NCBI RefSeq assembly: GCF_024300625.1
Contig: NZ_CP101322.1
Location: 819,992 to 883,991, forward strand
DNA length: 64,000 nucleotides
DNA from: Halovivax gelatinilyticus
GTDB taxonomy: Archaea; Halobacteriota; Halobacteria; Halobacteriales; Natrialbaceae
Reading direction: 5' to 3'
Numbering within the stretch: position 1 is the stretch's first letter; every line of letters begins with the position of its first letter. The notes under the pieces were generated by a model. That model worked only from the letters and a program-made list of their open reading frames with translations, was not told where the DNA came from and did not search any database. The position numbers and the translations under genes were made by a program. Below, piece after piece: positions 47,717-55,516 of the stretch.

Positions 47717-47847
47717 TGGAAGCCACGTCTCGGGTGCACCACCCGGGACATTTCTACGCAGGAGATTGCTCCTGCGGGGTCCAAAAGAGCGGCGCTCTTT
47801 TGAGGACTGCACATGTCCCCGCGTCAGTTGTGTAGCGTGGCTTCCAA
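47717..47847 (+). ncRNA. Predicted multibranched structured RNA (131 nt)
   Basis: The ends form a perfect 12-bp stem (TTGGAAGCCACG at 47717-47728 with CGTGGCTTCCAA at 47836-47847). Inside, four hairpins follow with few unpaired bases: 47729-47737/47741-47749 (9 bp with one G-U), 47757-47764/47769-47776 (8 bp), 47779-47782/47804-47807 plus 4783-type inner stem 47783-47790/47794-47801 (4 and 8 bp), and 47808-47813/47829-47834 (6 bp with one G-U). This is a five-way junction with its own TATA box. It does not look like tRNA, 5S, SRP, RNase P or a box C/D RNA. A foldback mobile element with inverted ends is the alternative. Confidence 0.55.
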
Positions 47848-48154
47848 TTACTGCATAGACATCAGTTAGTATATATCATCTAGTGGCTGTTCGGGAGTGA
47901 GGGGATTTCACAGAATGTTCGACAGTGCTCGATATTCTGACCTGGGCACGGGACCAACCGTCGGGTCGCAAGACCAAGTACGGATAGACCGTTATGGAGC
48001 GGCGAACGCTTCGCCAGGCGCTAGCGTCCGGTGGTTGTCACAGACAGCACACGCTACGTACAGGAAAAGCAGTTATCGGAATGACCACCGATGTCTATTT
48101 TAGAGAGTTAGTCTGAATGAGGCCGAACAAGGGGTACGTCGGTCGGATAGTTTG
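47848..48154. other. Gene-poor, less GC-rich spacer
   Basis: No credible gene is seen between the predicted RNA and the first regulator. There is an A/T-rich TTAGTATATATCATC at about 47866-47880, and TCTATTTTAGAGAG near 48093. The composition differs from the GC-rich blocks on both sides, which suggests acquired DNA. Confidence 0.5.
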
Positions 48155-48562
48155 TCACTCGTATGCGTCGTACGGCTCGAAAAGTGTCAGGAGATCCCGT
48201 TCCAGTTCACCGCCAATAAACTGGACGAGCCCCGCCTCGGTCTCGCAGTCGATTATCCGGAGCTCCTCCAGTTTTGGGAGATGGGTATGGTGAAGCGCGA
48301 TGCGGACGCGTCGGCGATGCTCATCGGATTTTCGCTCAGCGTCTTTGTCTCGAACCCTGTCTGCAACCCGGTCTACGAGCGCATCGTGTGTTAGTGTCTT
48401 CTCCGATGTGCTAGTCAGTGAGTTGAGGATGGCCCGTCGGTGTTCGTTCGCTACTGCCGATAGAAGCCTATCGGGGGAAAGAGGGCTCGATCGTTCCGTT
48501 GAACTGGAAATATCGTCGATCTGTTGTAGATCACGTACTCTTCGCTCTCGGTTCTTATCCAT
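48155..48562 (-). CDS. DUF7344-like winged-helix protein
   Basis: A 135-residue protein with a winged-helix region, PDRLLSAVANEHRRAILNSL, followed by a DUF7344-like pattern (HRRRVRIALHHTHLPKLEELRIIDCETEAGLVQFIGG). Such haloarchaeal proteins are thought to be transcription regulators. The ATG at 48562 is chosen because a CCATGG-type site at 48599-48614 and a GAATAGAA TATA-like element lie upstream in the 67-base gap to the preceding gene; the longer frame would overlap the HTH-10 gene. It follows that HTH-10 gene on the same strand. Confidence 0.75.
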   Translation of the reverse strand: MDKNRERRVRDLQQIDDISSSTERSSPLSPDRLLSAVANEHRRAILNSLTSTSEKTLTHDALVDRVADRVRDKDAERKSDEHRRRVRIALHHTHLPKLEELRIIDCETEAGLVQFIGGELERDLLTLFEPYDAYE

Positions 48563-48598
48563 ACTCACAGTGAGGAATCCCAACTGCCTGGTTCTATT

Positions 48599-48614
48599 CC
48601 ATGGTACACAATGG
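48599..48614. promoter_or_regulatory. HTH-10 cluster palindrome, copy 1
   Basis: CCATGGTACACAATGG: seven-base arms around AC, six of seven positions complementary. It lies 36-52 bases before the DUF7344-like ATG and just upstream of its TATA-like element. Three more copies precede neighbouring regulator genes. Confidence 0.55.
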
Positions 48615-48629
48615 AGTCGGCCAATTCGC

Positions 48630-49286
48630 TTATGGCTCTGGTTCGGGGGTGAGCAGTGTATGCCTGACGAACGCACCGATGGCACGCCGCAGCCGTTCGG
48701 TCACCGCTTGATCGGAAATCTCGAGTTCGGCCGCGAGCTCCTCGGTCGTACAGCCTCGTGGAATGTCGTAGTATCCCATCCGAACAGCAAGCATGAGGGC
48801 TTCTCGTTGTGGCTCGCTCAGGCCGTACCACGGACCAGCGCCTGGGTCCGTGGGATTGTACACCCGAATGAGCTCCAGGGATATGTGTGTCTCCTCACAA
48901 CAGGCTTGAGCCCGAGACAAGGCCTTACGGTGGGGAAATCGCAGCTCGAAATCCCATCCTTCTGACGTTCCGGTCGCGCTCAATATCTGCCCCTCGTGGT
49001 TCAAGATGCATTGAAAGAGATGATCCTGGCTCGCATCCCAATCCAGCCTGAACAGCGTTCGATCTCCGAACACTTCCATCTCCGTTACGCTGTTGACCGT
49101 TGGATAGCGTTCGACGGCTTCGAGAAACCCGTCTCCGACCGGTTCGTAGACCCAGAAGAGCGGTACGGTAGCATCACCACTCGGGACGAGCGTTTCGAGC
49201 TCGATGGCCGACGCCTCGTCGAGACTGAGAATCTGCCCGAGTTCGAAATCGTCGGGCGGTATTCGGACTTCCGTTATCACACTCAT
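48630..49286 (-). CDS. HTH-10 (Bat-type) transcription regulator
   Basis: A 218-residue regulator with the N-terminal sensing domain of bacterio-opsin-activator relatives (VITEVRIPPDDFELGQIL ... LFWVYEPVGDGF) and the C-terminal HTH-10 domain (LSEPQREALMLAVRMGYYDIPRGCTTEELAAELEISDQAVTERLRR). It is a distant paralogue of the two plus-strand genes that follow. It is divergent from 49476 with 189 bases between them. Its signal and targets are unknown. Confidence 0.88.
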   Translation of the reverse strand: MSVITEVRIPPDDFELGQILSLDEASAIELETLVPSGDATVPLFWVYEPVGDGFLEAVERYPTVNSVTEMEVFGDRTLFRLDWDASQDHLFQCILNHEGQILSATGTSEGWDFELRFPHRKALSRAQACCEETHISLELIRVYNPTDPGAGPWYGLSEPQREALMLAVRMGYYDIPRGCTTEELAAELEISDQAVTERLRRAIGAFVRHTLLTPEPEP

Positions 49287-49332
49287 ACTCGCTTATGGGA
49301 ATAGGTTGCGCTGGAGCGTACAAAAGAAGGAT

Positions 49333-49348
49333 ACATGGTGTACCATGT
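49333..49348. promoter_or_regulatory. HTH-10 cluster palindrome, copy 2
   Basis: ACATGGTGTACCATGT: perfect seven-base arms around GT. It lies 47-62 bases before the ATG of the minus-strand HTH-10 gene, in the divergent intergenic region it shares with the plus-strand paralogue. Confidence 0.6.
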
Positions 49349-49426
49349 CCACCTAGGGCGCTCCACATTCGTCCAGGTGCAGAATACACAACACCGCTCA
49401 GTTATCGCCCTCCCAGAGCTTTAAAA

Positions 49427-49442
49427 CCATGGCACACCATGG
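49427..49442. promoter_or_regulatory. HTH-10 cluster palindrome, copy 3
   Basis: CCATGGCACACCATGG: seven-base arms around AC, six of seven complementary. It ends 33 bases before the ATG at 49476, abutting the TATA-like GTTATCC at 49446-49452. Confidence 0.6.
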
Positions 49443-49475
49443 CCAGTTATCCGTCCCTGGTGTGAGCGTTCTCGT

Positions 49476-50117
49476 ATGGCAACTGAGATGGCATTCACCG
49501 TCCCAGCCGAGGACTTTCCGCTGGGAAGTATTTTCGAGAACGTACCTGGAGTGACGGTCGAGTTGGAGCGACTCATTCCACACGAGACGCTGACAAATCC
49601 GTACTTCTGGGTGCGTGGCGCAGAAACTGGGGAGATCGAAACCGAGTTCGAACCACACGAGGGCGTGGCGGACATCCGACTGGTCGATCACATCGAAGAC
49701 GAGTATCTCTTGCGCGCTGAGTGGGTTCGAGAATACGACGGGCTGTTGACTGCGCTGTCAGAGACGAATCTAACCGTTCTCTCGGGGGTCGGAACAGTTG
49801 ACGGGTGGCGCTTCGAGGTCCGCGGGGACACTCAAGAAGCAATCGCTGAATTTCGGACTCACTACCAGGAAAGTAGTATTTCAATCGACATTTCGATGGT
49901 CCACGCATTGCTCCCGATTCAAGGAGATAGCTTCGAGTTGACCGAAACCCAGCGAGAGGCACTGGTATTGGCCTACGAGCGTGGCTACTTCGATACGCCA
50001 CGCGAGTCGTCGCTCGAAGTGATCGCTGCTGAGATCGGTATTACCCAGCAGTCGCTGTCTTCTCGGCTCCGACGCGGGCATCGACGCCTCATCAGTGAGA
50101 CACTCACCACCCCGTAG
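49476..50117 (+). CDS. HTH-10 (Bat-type) transcription regulator, paralogue A
   Basis: A 213-residue regulator: N-terminal domain MATEMAFTVPAEDFPLGSIF ... LERLIPHETLTNPYFWVRG, C-terminal HTH-10 domain LTETQREALVLAYERGYFDTPRESSLEVIAAEIGITQQSLSSRLRRG. By eye it is roughly two thirds to three quarters identical to the next gene, and the DNA is also alike, so the pair arose by a recent tandem duplication. The ATG is 24-30 bases downstream of a TATA-like element and a CCATGG-type palindrome. Confidence 0.9.
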   Translation: MATEMAFTVPAEDFPLGSIFENVPGVTVELERLIPHETLTNPYFWVRGAETGEIETEFEPHEGVADIRLVDHIEDEYLLRAEWVREYDGLLTALSETNLTVLSGVGTVDGWRFEVRGDTQEAIAEFRTHYQESSISIDISMVHALLPIQGDSFELTETQREALVLAYERGYFDTPRESSLEVIAAEIGITQQSLSSRLRRGHRRLISETLTTP

Positions 50118-50297
50118 AACTATCGTAGCTCTTGAAAGTCACCGGACATCCGATCGCAAGAAAGCGTTGCAATCGGTGTGTATATCGGTTCGAGAGCTAC
50201 TATACGAGTGAGTGTAGCACTGTTCAACCATTCTGTTCGGAAATCAGTACGAACGAGGCGTCGCAGACAGTGCAGATGGGACAGTTCGCGTTGGGAT

Positions 50298-50313
50298 CCA
50301 TGGTACACCACCC
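50298..50313. promoter_or_regulatory. HTH-10 cluster palindrome, copy 4 (half-site)
   Basis: CCATGGTACACCACCC: the left arm and centre match the other copies but the right arm is degenerate. It lies 37-52 bases before the ATG at 50350, just upstream of the TATA-like GATTATTCG. Confidence 0.5.
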
Positions 50314-50349
50314 CTGGCGATTATTCGTTTGCCAGACGAAGGACTCCGC

Positions 50350-50994
50350 ATGGCGACCGTCATGGAATTTACGAGTCCGGCAGAAGAGTTTCCACTGGGC
50401 AGCATCTTCGAGAATTTGCCTGGCGTGACGGTCGAGTTGGAACGACTGATCCCCCACGAAACGCTGATCATCCCGTACTTCTGGGTGCGTGGTTCAGAAA
50501 CGGGGGACATCGAAGCCGAATTCGAGTCACACGAGGGCGTGACGGACATCCGACTGGTCGATAGCATCGAAGACGAGTACCTGATGCGCGCAGAGTGGAT
50601 GCAAGAATACTTCGGCATTCTGAGTGCACTGGCCAAAGCCAATGTTGTCGTACTCTCTGGGATCGGAACGAAAGACGAGTGGCGATTCGAGGTGCGCAGC
50701 GAAAGTCAGGAAGCGATCGCAGAGTTTCGAGAGTACTGTCTGGAAAACGACATCCCGATCGAGATCACCGCTGTCCACGCCATGCTTCCAATCCAGGGGG
50801 AGGGATACGAGCTGACCGAAACCCAGCGTGAAGCACTGGTATTGGCCTACGAGCGTGGCTACTTCGACACGCCACGCGAGGCGTCGCTCGAAGAGATCGC
50901 AGCCGATCTCGACATCACCCAGCAATCGCTTTCCTCACGACTCCGCCGCGGGCATCGACGCCTCATTGGAGCGACCCTCGCTAGTTCGTCGTGA
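50350..50994 (+). CDS. HTH-10 (Bat-type) transcription regulator, paralogue B
   Basis: A 214-residue near-copy of the preceding regulator (MATVMEFTSPAEEFPLGSIF ... LTETQREALVLAYERGYFDTPREASLEEIAADLDITQQ). The start is set at the ATG at 50350 by alignment with paralogue A and by a TATA-like box 24-31 bases upstream; an in-frame codon at 50329 would include that box. The two copies are separated by 232 bases with no gene. The duplicates share almost the whole recognition helix, so they probably bind the same DNA sites while their sensing domains have begun to differ. Confidence 0.9.
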   Translation: MATVMEFTSPAEEFPLGSIFENLPGVTVELERLIPHETLIIPYFWVRGSETGDIEAEFESHEGVTDIRLVDSIEDEYLMRAEWMQEYFGILSALAKANVVVLSGIGTKDEWRFEVRSESQEAIAEFREYCLENDIPIEITAVHAMLPIQGEGYELTETQREALVLAYERGYFDTPREASLEEIAADLDITQQSLSSRLRRGHRRLIGATLASSS

Positions 50995-51075
50995 GTTTCT
51001 GGCGACTCTCCATTTAAACCCACTGTATAATCAGTAGGCTTGCTAAACCGATTCAGGCGGCTAGAACGGGTAGAT

Positions 51076-51426
51076 ATGAACACGATGGTGGCTGGGGTTG
51101 GCGTAGAAGAGATCGAGTATCATCAGGAAACTGGGACTGTTCGGACGCAGTTCGATGGAGCGAAGACCCCCGCAAGCACGGCTGTTGTCGCAACGCTGGC
51201 GGACGTGATGGACGCAGATCCGGTAGAACTGGACCCGTTGTATTCTACTGTCGACCCAGAGGCGTTAGATGCGCTCGTCCGCGTCCGAAACGAAACGGAT
51301 GGGGATATCCACTCCACATTCATCCACGAGGATCACGCGATAACCGTCTACAGCTACGGCGTGATCACCGTCACACCAGGGCACGAGCCTGCCGCGGAAA
51401 AGTACGGGAGGAACGTGGGAAGATGA
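51076..51426 (+). CDS. HalOD1 output-domain protein
   Basis: A 116-residue stand-alone HalOD1 domain: STAVVATLADVMDADPVELDPLYSTVDPEALDALV, then a beta hairpin part ending ITVYSYGVITVTPG. HalOD1 is an output domain seen at the end of haloarchaeal response regulators; free-standing copies are common and their mode of action is unknown. The ATG at 51076 or 51085 is the start. Its stop overlaps the next ATG by four bases. Confidence 0.82.
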   Translation: MNTMVAGVGVEEIEYHQETGTVRTQFDGAKTPASTAVVATLADVMDADPVELDPLYSTVDPEALDALVRVRNETDGDIHSTFIHEDHAITVYSYGVITVTPGHEPAAEKYGRNVGR

Positions 51427-51608
51427 CGTCTGAGGTGGCTCCAGTCACGTCGAAAGCGGAATTGAACGCGGAGCTAAAAGCGCTCCTTGTCAGGGCCTAC
51501 GAGAACGGAATCGATGTAGAAGGCGGATTCGAATGCCGGAACGGAGTCGAACATCCCGACTGGGACGTGATCGTCACCGAAGTCGAAAAGAACGACCGTT
51601 CGGCGTGA
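51423..51608 (+). CDS. Small conserved haloarchaeal protein
   Basis: A 61-residue acidic protein (SKAELNAELKALLVRAYENGIDVEGGFECRNGVEHPDWDVIVTEVEK). I recognise it as a recurring haloarchaeal small protein but know no function. It is translationally coupled to the HalOD1 gene through an ATGA overlap, so the two likely act together. Confidence 0.72.
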   Translation: MTSEVAPVTSKAELNAELKALLVRAYENGIDVEGGFECRNGVEHPDWDVIVTEVEKNDRSA

Positions 51609-51682
51609 GCAACTGCGCGGGTGACCGGAACGGTAGTAGGGTATAGAACCGTGAGTGCCGCACCAGCGACCGAGTCGAACGC

Positions 51683-51961
51683 GTGCTCTCAGCCCAACAG
51701 CGGCGAGTCTTATGTGCGTTACTGAGTGATGATTCGAGACGTGCAGATCCGATATTTCGTGACGGAGAGAAACTCGGCTCCGAGGAGCACCTCACGGTCT
51801 GTTACGAACTCCACCACGTCCTGCTTCCCGAACTATCGGATGCGGGGCTCGTCGAGTTCGACAGGTTTGAAGACAAGGTACGGCGAGGACCGAAATTCGA
51901 CGAGGTACGTCGGTTTTTTGAACAGACCGTTGCCGATCATGACGAGTACCTGGACCTGTAA
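51683..51961 (+). CDS. Putative DUF7344-type winged-helix protein, possibly truncated
   Basis: A 92-residue protein with a winged-helix look: LSAQQRRVLCALLSDDSRRA, EEHLTVCYELHHVLLPELSDAGLVEFDRFEDKVRRGP. The order resembles the DUF7344-like gene at 48155. Only a GTG start is available; the frame upstream is open for 12 more codons without a start and then hits a stop. It may therefore be a trimmed remnant of a longer regulator or a genuine short gene with a GTG start. Confidence 0.55.
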   Translation: MLSAQQRRVLCALLSDDSRRADPIFRDGEKLGSEEHLTVCYELHHVLLPELSDAGLVEFDRFEDKVRRGPKFDEVRRFFEQTVADHDEYLDL

Positions 51962-52244
51962 TCGCTTCTGCTGCTTAATGCGTGCTTTAGGGCTTGCACG
52001 ACTCCCAGAAAGTCTAGCAGAATTAGTAGCGTCCTCCGCGATCGATACGCACGTTGGTTGCACCACGCACCGAACGAGTTTCCGTCTACCGACCGAGGCG
52101 ACGTGGTCGGGTAGACCGCCTCCCGCAGTTCCAACGGCTCGCACAGCATCTGCGATCGAACGGATCGATTGACCGACACCGGATCTACGGCGTCCTACCA
52201 TCACCTGAAGACGAGAGTCTGACGATCGATCCCGCACCGACGTC

Positions 52245-53945
52245 TCACCGGTCGACCTCGCCCATGATGCAGTCGAGACTACCGATCGCGGCTATCAGAT
52301 CGGCGACGTACTCGCCGCGGACGAGTTCGGGCAGCGCCGAGAGGTTCGAGAACGACGGGCCGCGGATTTTGAAGCGAGCGGGTTTCTGCGAGCCGTCAGA
52401 GCGGATGTAGATGCCGAGTTCGCCCTTCGCGGCCTCGACGGCGCGGTAGAGTTCGGCGTCGGCGGGCGGCTTTAGCGTCCGCGGAACGGCGGACTGGACC
52501 TCGCGGTCGTCGGCCGGCCAGTCTTCGAGTCGATCGAGACACTGGCGGACGATCCGGGCCGATTGTTCGACTTCGCTCATCCTGACGAGGAGACGGCTGT
52601 AGTTGTCACCGTCGGACTCGGTGACGACGTCCCACTCGAGGTCGGGGTACAGCCCGTACGGGTCGTCCCGGCGGAGGTCGTAGTCGACGCCCGAGGCGCG
52701 GGCGACGGGACCGGTGCAGCCGTATTCCCGGGCGGTCTGAGCGTCGAGAACGCCGCGACCGACGGTTCGCAATTGGAAGATCTCGTTACTCGTGAGCAGT
52801 TCGTGGTACTCGTCGAGTTTCTCGGGGAGTTCGTCGAGGAGGGTTCGCGCCGCCTCGACGAATTCGTCGCGGGGTTCGGGCAAGTCCCAGGCGACGCCGC
52901 CGAGTCGCAGGTAGTTGAACATCACGCGCTGGCCGGTGAGGCGCTCTAAGAGGTCGAGAATTAGTTCCCGGTCGCGCATGGCGTACTGGAACGCGGCGGT
53001 GAACTCGCCGACGACGTCGAGCGCGTACGTGCCGAGCGCGATGAAGTGCGACGCCATCCGCGAGAGTTCGGCGCCCATCGTTCGGATGACACGCGCGTAT
53101 TCCGGCACCTCGATGTCCGCCAGGTCCTCGGTCGTGCGGGCGTAGGCCCACTCGTTGAGCAGGCCGGAGGAAACCCAGTCCCAGCGGTCGGGGTAGGGCA
53201 TGATCTGGTGGCGGTACGTACAGGATTGACAGAGTTGCTCCTCACAGCGGTGGATGTAGCCGATATCCGGGTCGACATCGACGACGGTCTCGCCGTCGAG
53301 GACGGTCCTGACGTGGAGGACCCCGTGGGTCGAGGGGTGGTGCGGACCGACGTTGAGAACCATCGTACGCTGCCCGCGCTCGTCGCCGGCGAACGGGTTT
53401 TCGTGTTCGGCGAACCGGACGATCTGGGGCTGATCTCGATCGTAATCGGGAGCGAGCGGATGGCCCTGCCAGGTCTCGGGAAGGAGGATGCGCCGGAGAT
53501 CGGGGTGGCCCTCGTACTCTATGCCGAGGAGGTCGTAGGCCTCGCGTTCGTGCCAGTTCGCGGTCGGGTAGACCGGCGCGGCCGACTGGCTCCGCGGGTC
53601 GCAGACGGGAACGGGAACCACGACGCTCAGTTCGCGGGTGGGGTCGGCGTAGCTCCGCAGGTGGTAGATCGTCTCGTAGCGGTCGTCGGCGGCCTGGGCG
53701 GTGACGCAGGCGCAGTGATCGAGACCGGCGTCGGTCTTGCAGCGTTCGAGGACGGCCCGTACCTCGTCGGGCCGGGCGACGACCGCCGGGGCGTTCAGGT
53801 GGTCGTCGCGGTCGAGAACGTACTCGCCGAGCAGGGCCTCCCACTCGTCGGTCGGGTCTGTGTCTGTCTCAGTGAGAAGTGACCCACCATCGGTTCTCGT
53901 CGGAAGCCGGTCGGACGACGAATCGGGTGCAGGTGGTTCGGACAT
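52245..53945 (-). CDS. nuoCD: NADH dehydrogenase-like complex subunit CD (NuoCD), stand-alone copy
   Basis: A 566-residue fusion. Residues 1-180 are NuoC (DHCACVTAQAADDRYETIYHL, WHEREAYDLLGIEYEGHPDLRRILLP) and the rest is the 49-kDa/NuoD subunit (NVGPHHPSTHGVLHVRTVLDGE, PDIGYIHRCEEQLCQSCTYRH, PYPDRWDWVSSGLLNEWAYA). NuoD forms the quinone pocket of complex I. The full haloarchaeal nuo operon normally carries this gene between nuoB and nuoH, but here no other nuo gene is nearby. It could be an extra copy or a relocated one. The C-terminus GSLDCIMGEVDR is complete. The ATG at 53945 has a TATATAT about 60 bases upstream. Confidence 0.88.
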   Translation of the reverse strand: MSEPPAPDSSSDRLPTRTDGGSLLTETDTDPTDEWEALLGEYVLDRDDHLNAPAVVARPDEVRAVLERCKTDAGLDHCACVTAQAADDRYETIYHLRSYADPTRELSVVVPVPVCDPRSQSAAPVYPTANWHEREAYDLLGIEYEGHPDLRRILLPETWQGHPLAPDYDRDQPQIVRFAEHENPFAGDERGQRTMVLNVGPHHPSTHGVLHVRTVLDGETVVDVDPDIGYIHRCEEQLCQSCTYRHQIMPYPDRWDWVSSGLLNEWAYARTTEDLADIEVPEYARVIRTMGAELSRMASHFIALGTYALDVVGEFTAAFQYAMRDRELILDLLERLTGQRVMFNYLRLGGVAWDLPEPRDEFVEAARTLLDELPEKLDEYHELLTSNEIFQLRTVGRGVLDAQTAREYGCTGPVARASGVDYDLRRDDPYGLYPDLEWDVVTESDGDNYSRLLVRMSEVEQSARIVRQCLDRLEDWPADDREVQSAVPRTLKPPADAELYRAVEAAKGELGIYIRSDGSQKPARFKIRGPSFSNLSALPELVRGEYVADLIAAIGSLDCIMGEVDR

Positions 53946-53987
53946 CGGTTGCGTGACCGTTGGAACTGCCACCGACTCGGCGTTGGG

Positions 53988-54010
53988 CCTCGCTGGCGAG
54001 GTGATATATA
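53988..54010. promoter_or_regulatory. Divergent TATA region with adjacent inverted repeat
   Basis: ATATATA at 54004-54010 lies about 25-30 bases before the HTH-10 ATG at 54034 and 58-65 bases before nuoCD on the other strand. It is the only clear TATA-like element in the 88-base gap. CCTCGC-TG-GCGAGG at 53988-54001 abuts it. A shared promoter with an operator is plausible. Confidence 0.5.
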
Positions 54011-54033
54011 CGCAGGGCGGACAGTATCGAGCG

Positions 54034-54684
54034 ATGAAAGCCGTCCGCCTCACCCTCGCGCACAGCTCGGAGACGATCCACCCGATGCACCGCTTCGTCG
54101 CCGAGTGCGACGAGATCGGTCGCTACCGGATGGTGAGCCAGAATCACCGCCCCGACGAGGTCGTCATGCTCTTTCACGTCGAGGGCGACCGCGAGACGTA
54201 CGAGGCGGCAATCCGAGCGCGCGCGGACGACGTCGTCTCGGTCTCGATCACCGACGGCGCCGGCGACGCCTTTTTCGTCACCGTTCGCTCGACGGGGACC
54301 GAGGTAGGTGATCGGTTGATCGACGCGTTCACGACCCGATCGCTGGTGACGGTGCCGCCGGTCGAGTACCGGTCGGACTGGACGATCCGCTTCGGAGCGA
54401 TCGGCGAGCCGGACGACCTCCGGGCGGCCATCGACGCGGTTCCCGACGGGATCGACGTGAGGATCGATCGGATCGGTGAGTACGACGCGGGCGGTCCGGG
54501 TCCAGCCCTGACCGCGAGACAGCGGGAGGTTCTCAGGGTCGCACGCGAGCACGGCTACTTCGAGGTGCCACGCGAGACGGACGTCGAGACCGTCGCCGAA
54601 GCCGTCGGCTGCGCGCCGGGAACGGCCGCAGAACACCTCCGGAAGGCGGAGCGAGCGGTGATCGAAGCGCTCGACCTCGGCTGA
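54034..54684 (+). CDS. HTH-10 (Bat-type) transcription regulator, divergent from nuoCD
   Basis: A 216-residue regulator: N-terminal domain MKAVRLTLAHSSETIHPMHR ... VVMLFHVEGDRETYEAAI, and the C-terminal HTH-10 LTARQREVLRVAREHGYFEVPRETDVETVAEAVGCAPGTAAEHLRKAE. The family includes Bat and many general haloarchaeal regulators. It is leaderless from the ATG at 54034, 24-30 bases after ATATATA. It is divergent from nuoCD and may control it, but this is inferred from position. Confidence 0.9.
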   Translation: MKAVRLTLAHSSETIHPMHRFVAECDEIGRYRMVSQNHRPDEVVMLFHVEGDRETYEAAIRARADDVVSVSITDGAGDAFFVTVRSTGTEVGDRLIDAFTTRSLVTVPPVEYRSDWTIRFGAIGEPDDLRAAIDAVPDGIDVRIDRIGEYDAGGPGPALTARQREVLRVAREHGYFEVPRETDVETVAEAVGCAPGTAAEHLRKAERAVIEALDLG

Positions 54685-54747
54685 GATCGAGGCGACGCGA
54701 GCGGGGAGACCGACGCCACTATTTCGGTCCGCATCGGTGAGACGACC

Positions 54748-55305
54748 ATGCGACTGCGATTCGTCACGGGAAACGAGGGGAAGGTACGCGAAGCCCGGGA
54801 GTACTTCGACGGGATCGCGGAGATCGAACAGGTGTCGTTCGATTACACCGAAGTTCAGGCCGATTCCATCGAGGAAATCGCGGCCCGTGGAGCGAGGGAG
54901 GCGTTCGCGTCGCTCGACGGCGACGACCCCGTCTTCGTCGAAGATTCCGGGCTCGCGATTGACGCACTCTCCGGCTTTCCGGGGCCGTACTCCGCGTACG
55001 TCGAAGACACCCTTGGCATCGAGCGCGTCTGGTCGCTCGCGGCCGACGAGGAGAATCGCCGAGCCCGGTTCCGGTCGGTGATCGCGTACGCCTCTGGCGA
55101 TCGCTCCGATCCGGACGTCGAGACGTTCACCGGCTCGGTCGCGGGCACGCTCGTTTCCCCGCGCGGCGACGGCGGATTCGGCTACGATCCGATCTTCGCG
55201 TACAACGGAACGACGATGGCCGAGATGGGGACCGAGGAGAAAAACGCCATCTCACACCGCGGCCGGGCGTTCGCGGCGTTCGCGGAGTGGCTATCACAGA
55301 TATAA
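54748..55305 (+). CDS. rdgB: XTP/dITP diphosphatase (RdgB/HAM1)
   Basis: A 185-residue HAM1-family enzyme that hydrolyses dITP, ITP and XTP to keep deaminated purines out of DNA and RNA. The N-terminus RFVTGNEGKVREAREYF, VFVEDSGLAIDAL with the catalytic acidic residues, the substrate loop GFGYDPIFAYNG and the C-terminal SHRGRAFAAF are all present. The length is normal. In many haloarchaea it lies near the kae1-bud32 gene; here about 7.8 kb separates them. Confidence 0.95.
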   Translation: MRLRFVTGNEGKVREAREYFDGIAEIEQVSFDYTEVQADSIEEIAARGAREAFASLDGDDPVFVEDSGLAIDALSGFPGPYSAYVEDTLGIERVWSLAADEENRRARFRSVIAYASGDRSDPDVETFTGSVAGTLVSPRGDGGFGYDPIFAYNGTTMAEMGTEEKNAISHRGRAFAAFAEWLSQI

Positions 55306-55516
55306 ATCGGATTTTTCCAATGTGATCGGTAGGAGGCCCTCCTGAGCGAGTGTGTTGGATATCGGTTCAAACGGGAAATGAGCGGCCAGCAAACGGCCCT
55401 CGAATGGAGAGACGGGGCAACCAGAACGAACCCCTAGTTTCATATCGAGAAAGGTCGATGTGTAAAACGGGCCGGAATACGGTCGGTTTTCGACGGCCGT
55501 CTCCGGCACCGACCCA

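Noticed and set aside
47717-47847. A MITE-like foldback element with 12-base inverted ends
   Set aside because: The ends are inverted repeats, but no flanking target-site duplication is visible and the inner hairpins plus the TATA-like box fit an RNA gene better. It is kept as an alternative.
47290-54747. A provirus or integrated plasmid
   Set aside because: No integrase, replication, capsid or tRNA attachment site is seen; the genes are regulators and metabolic ones.
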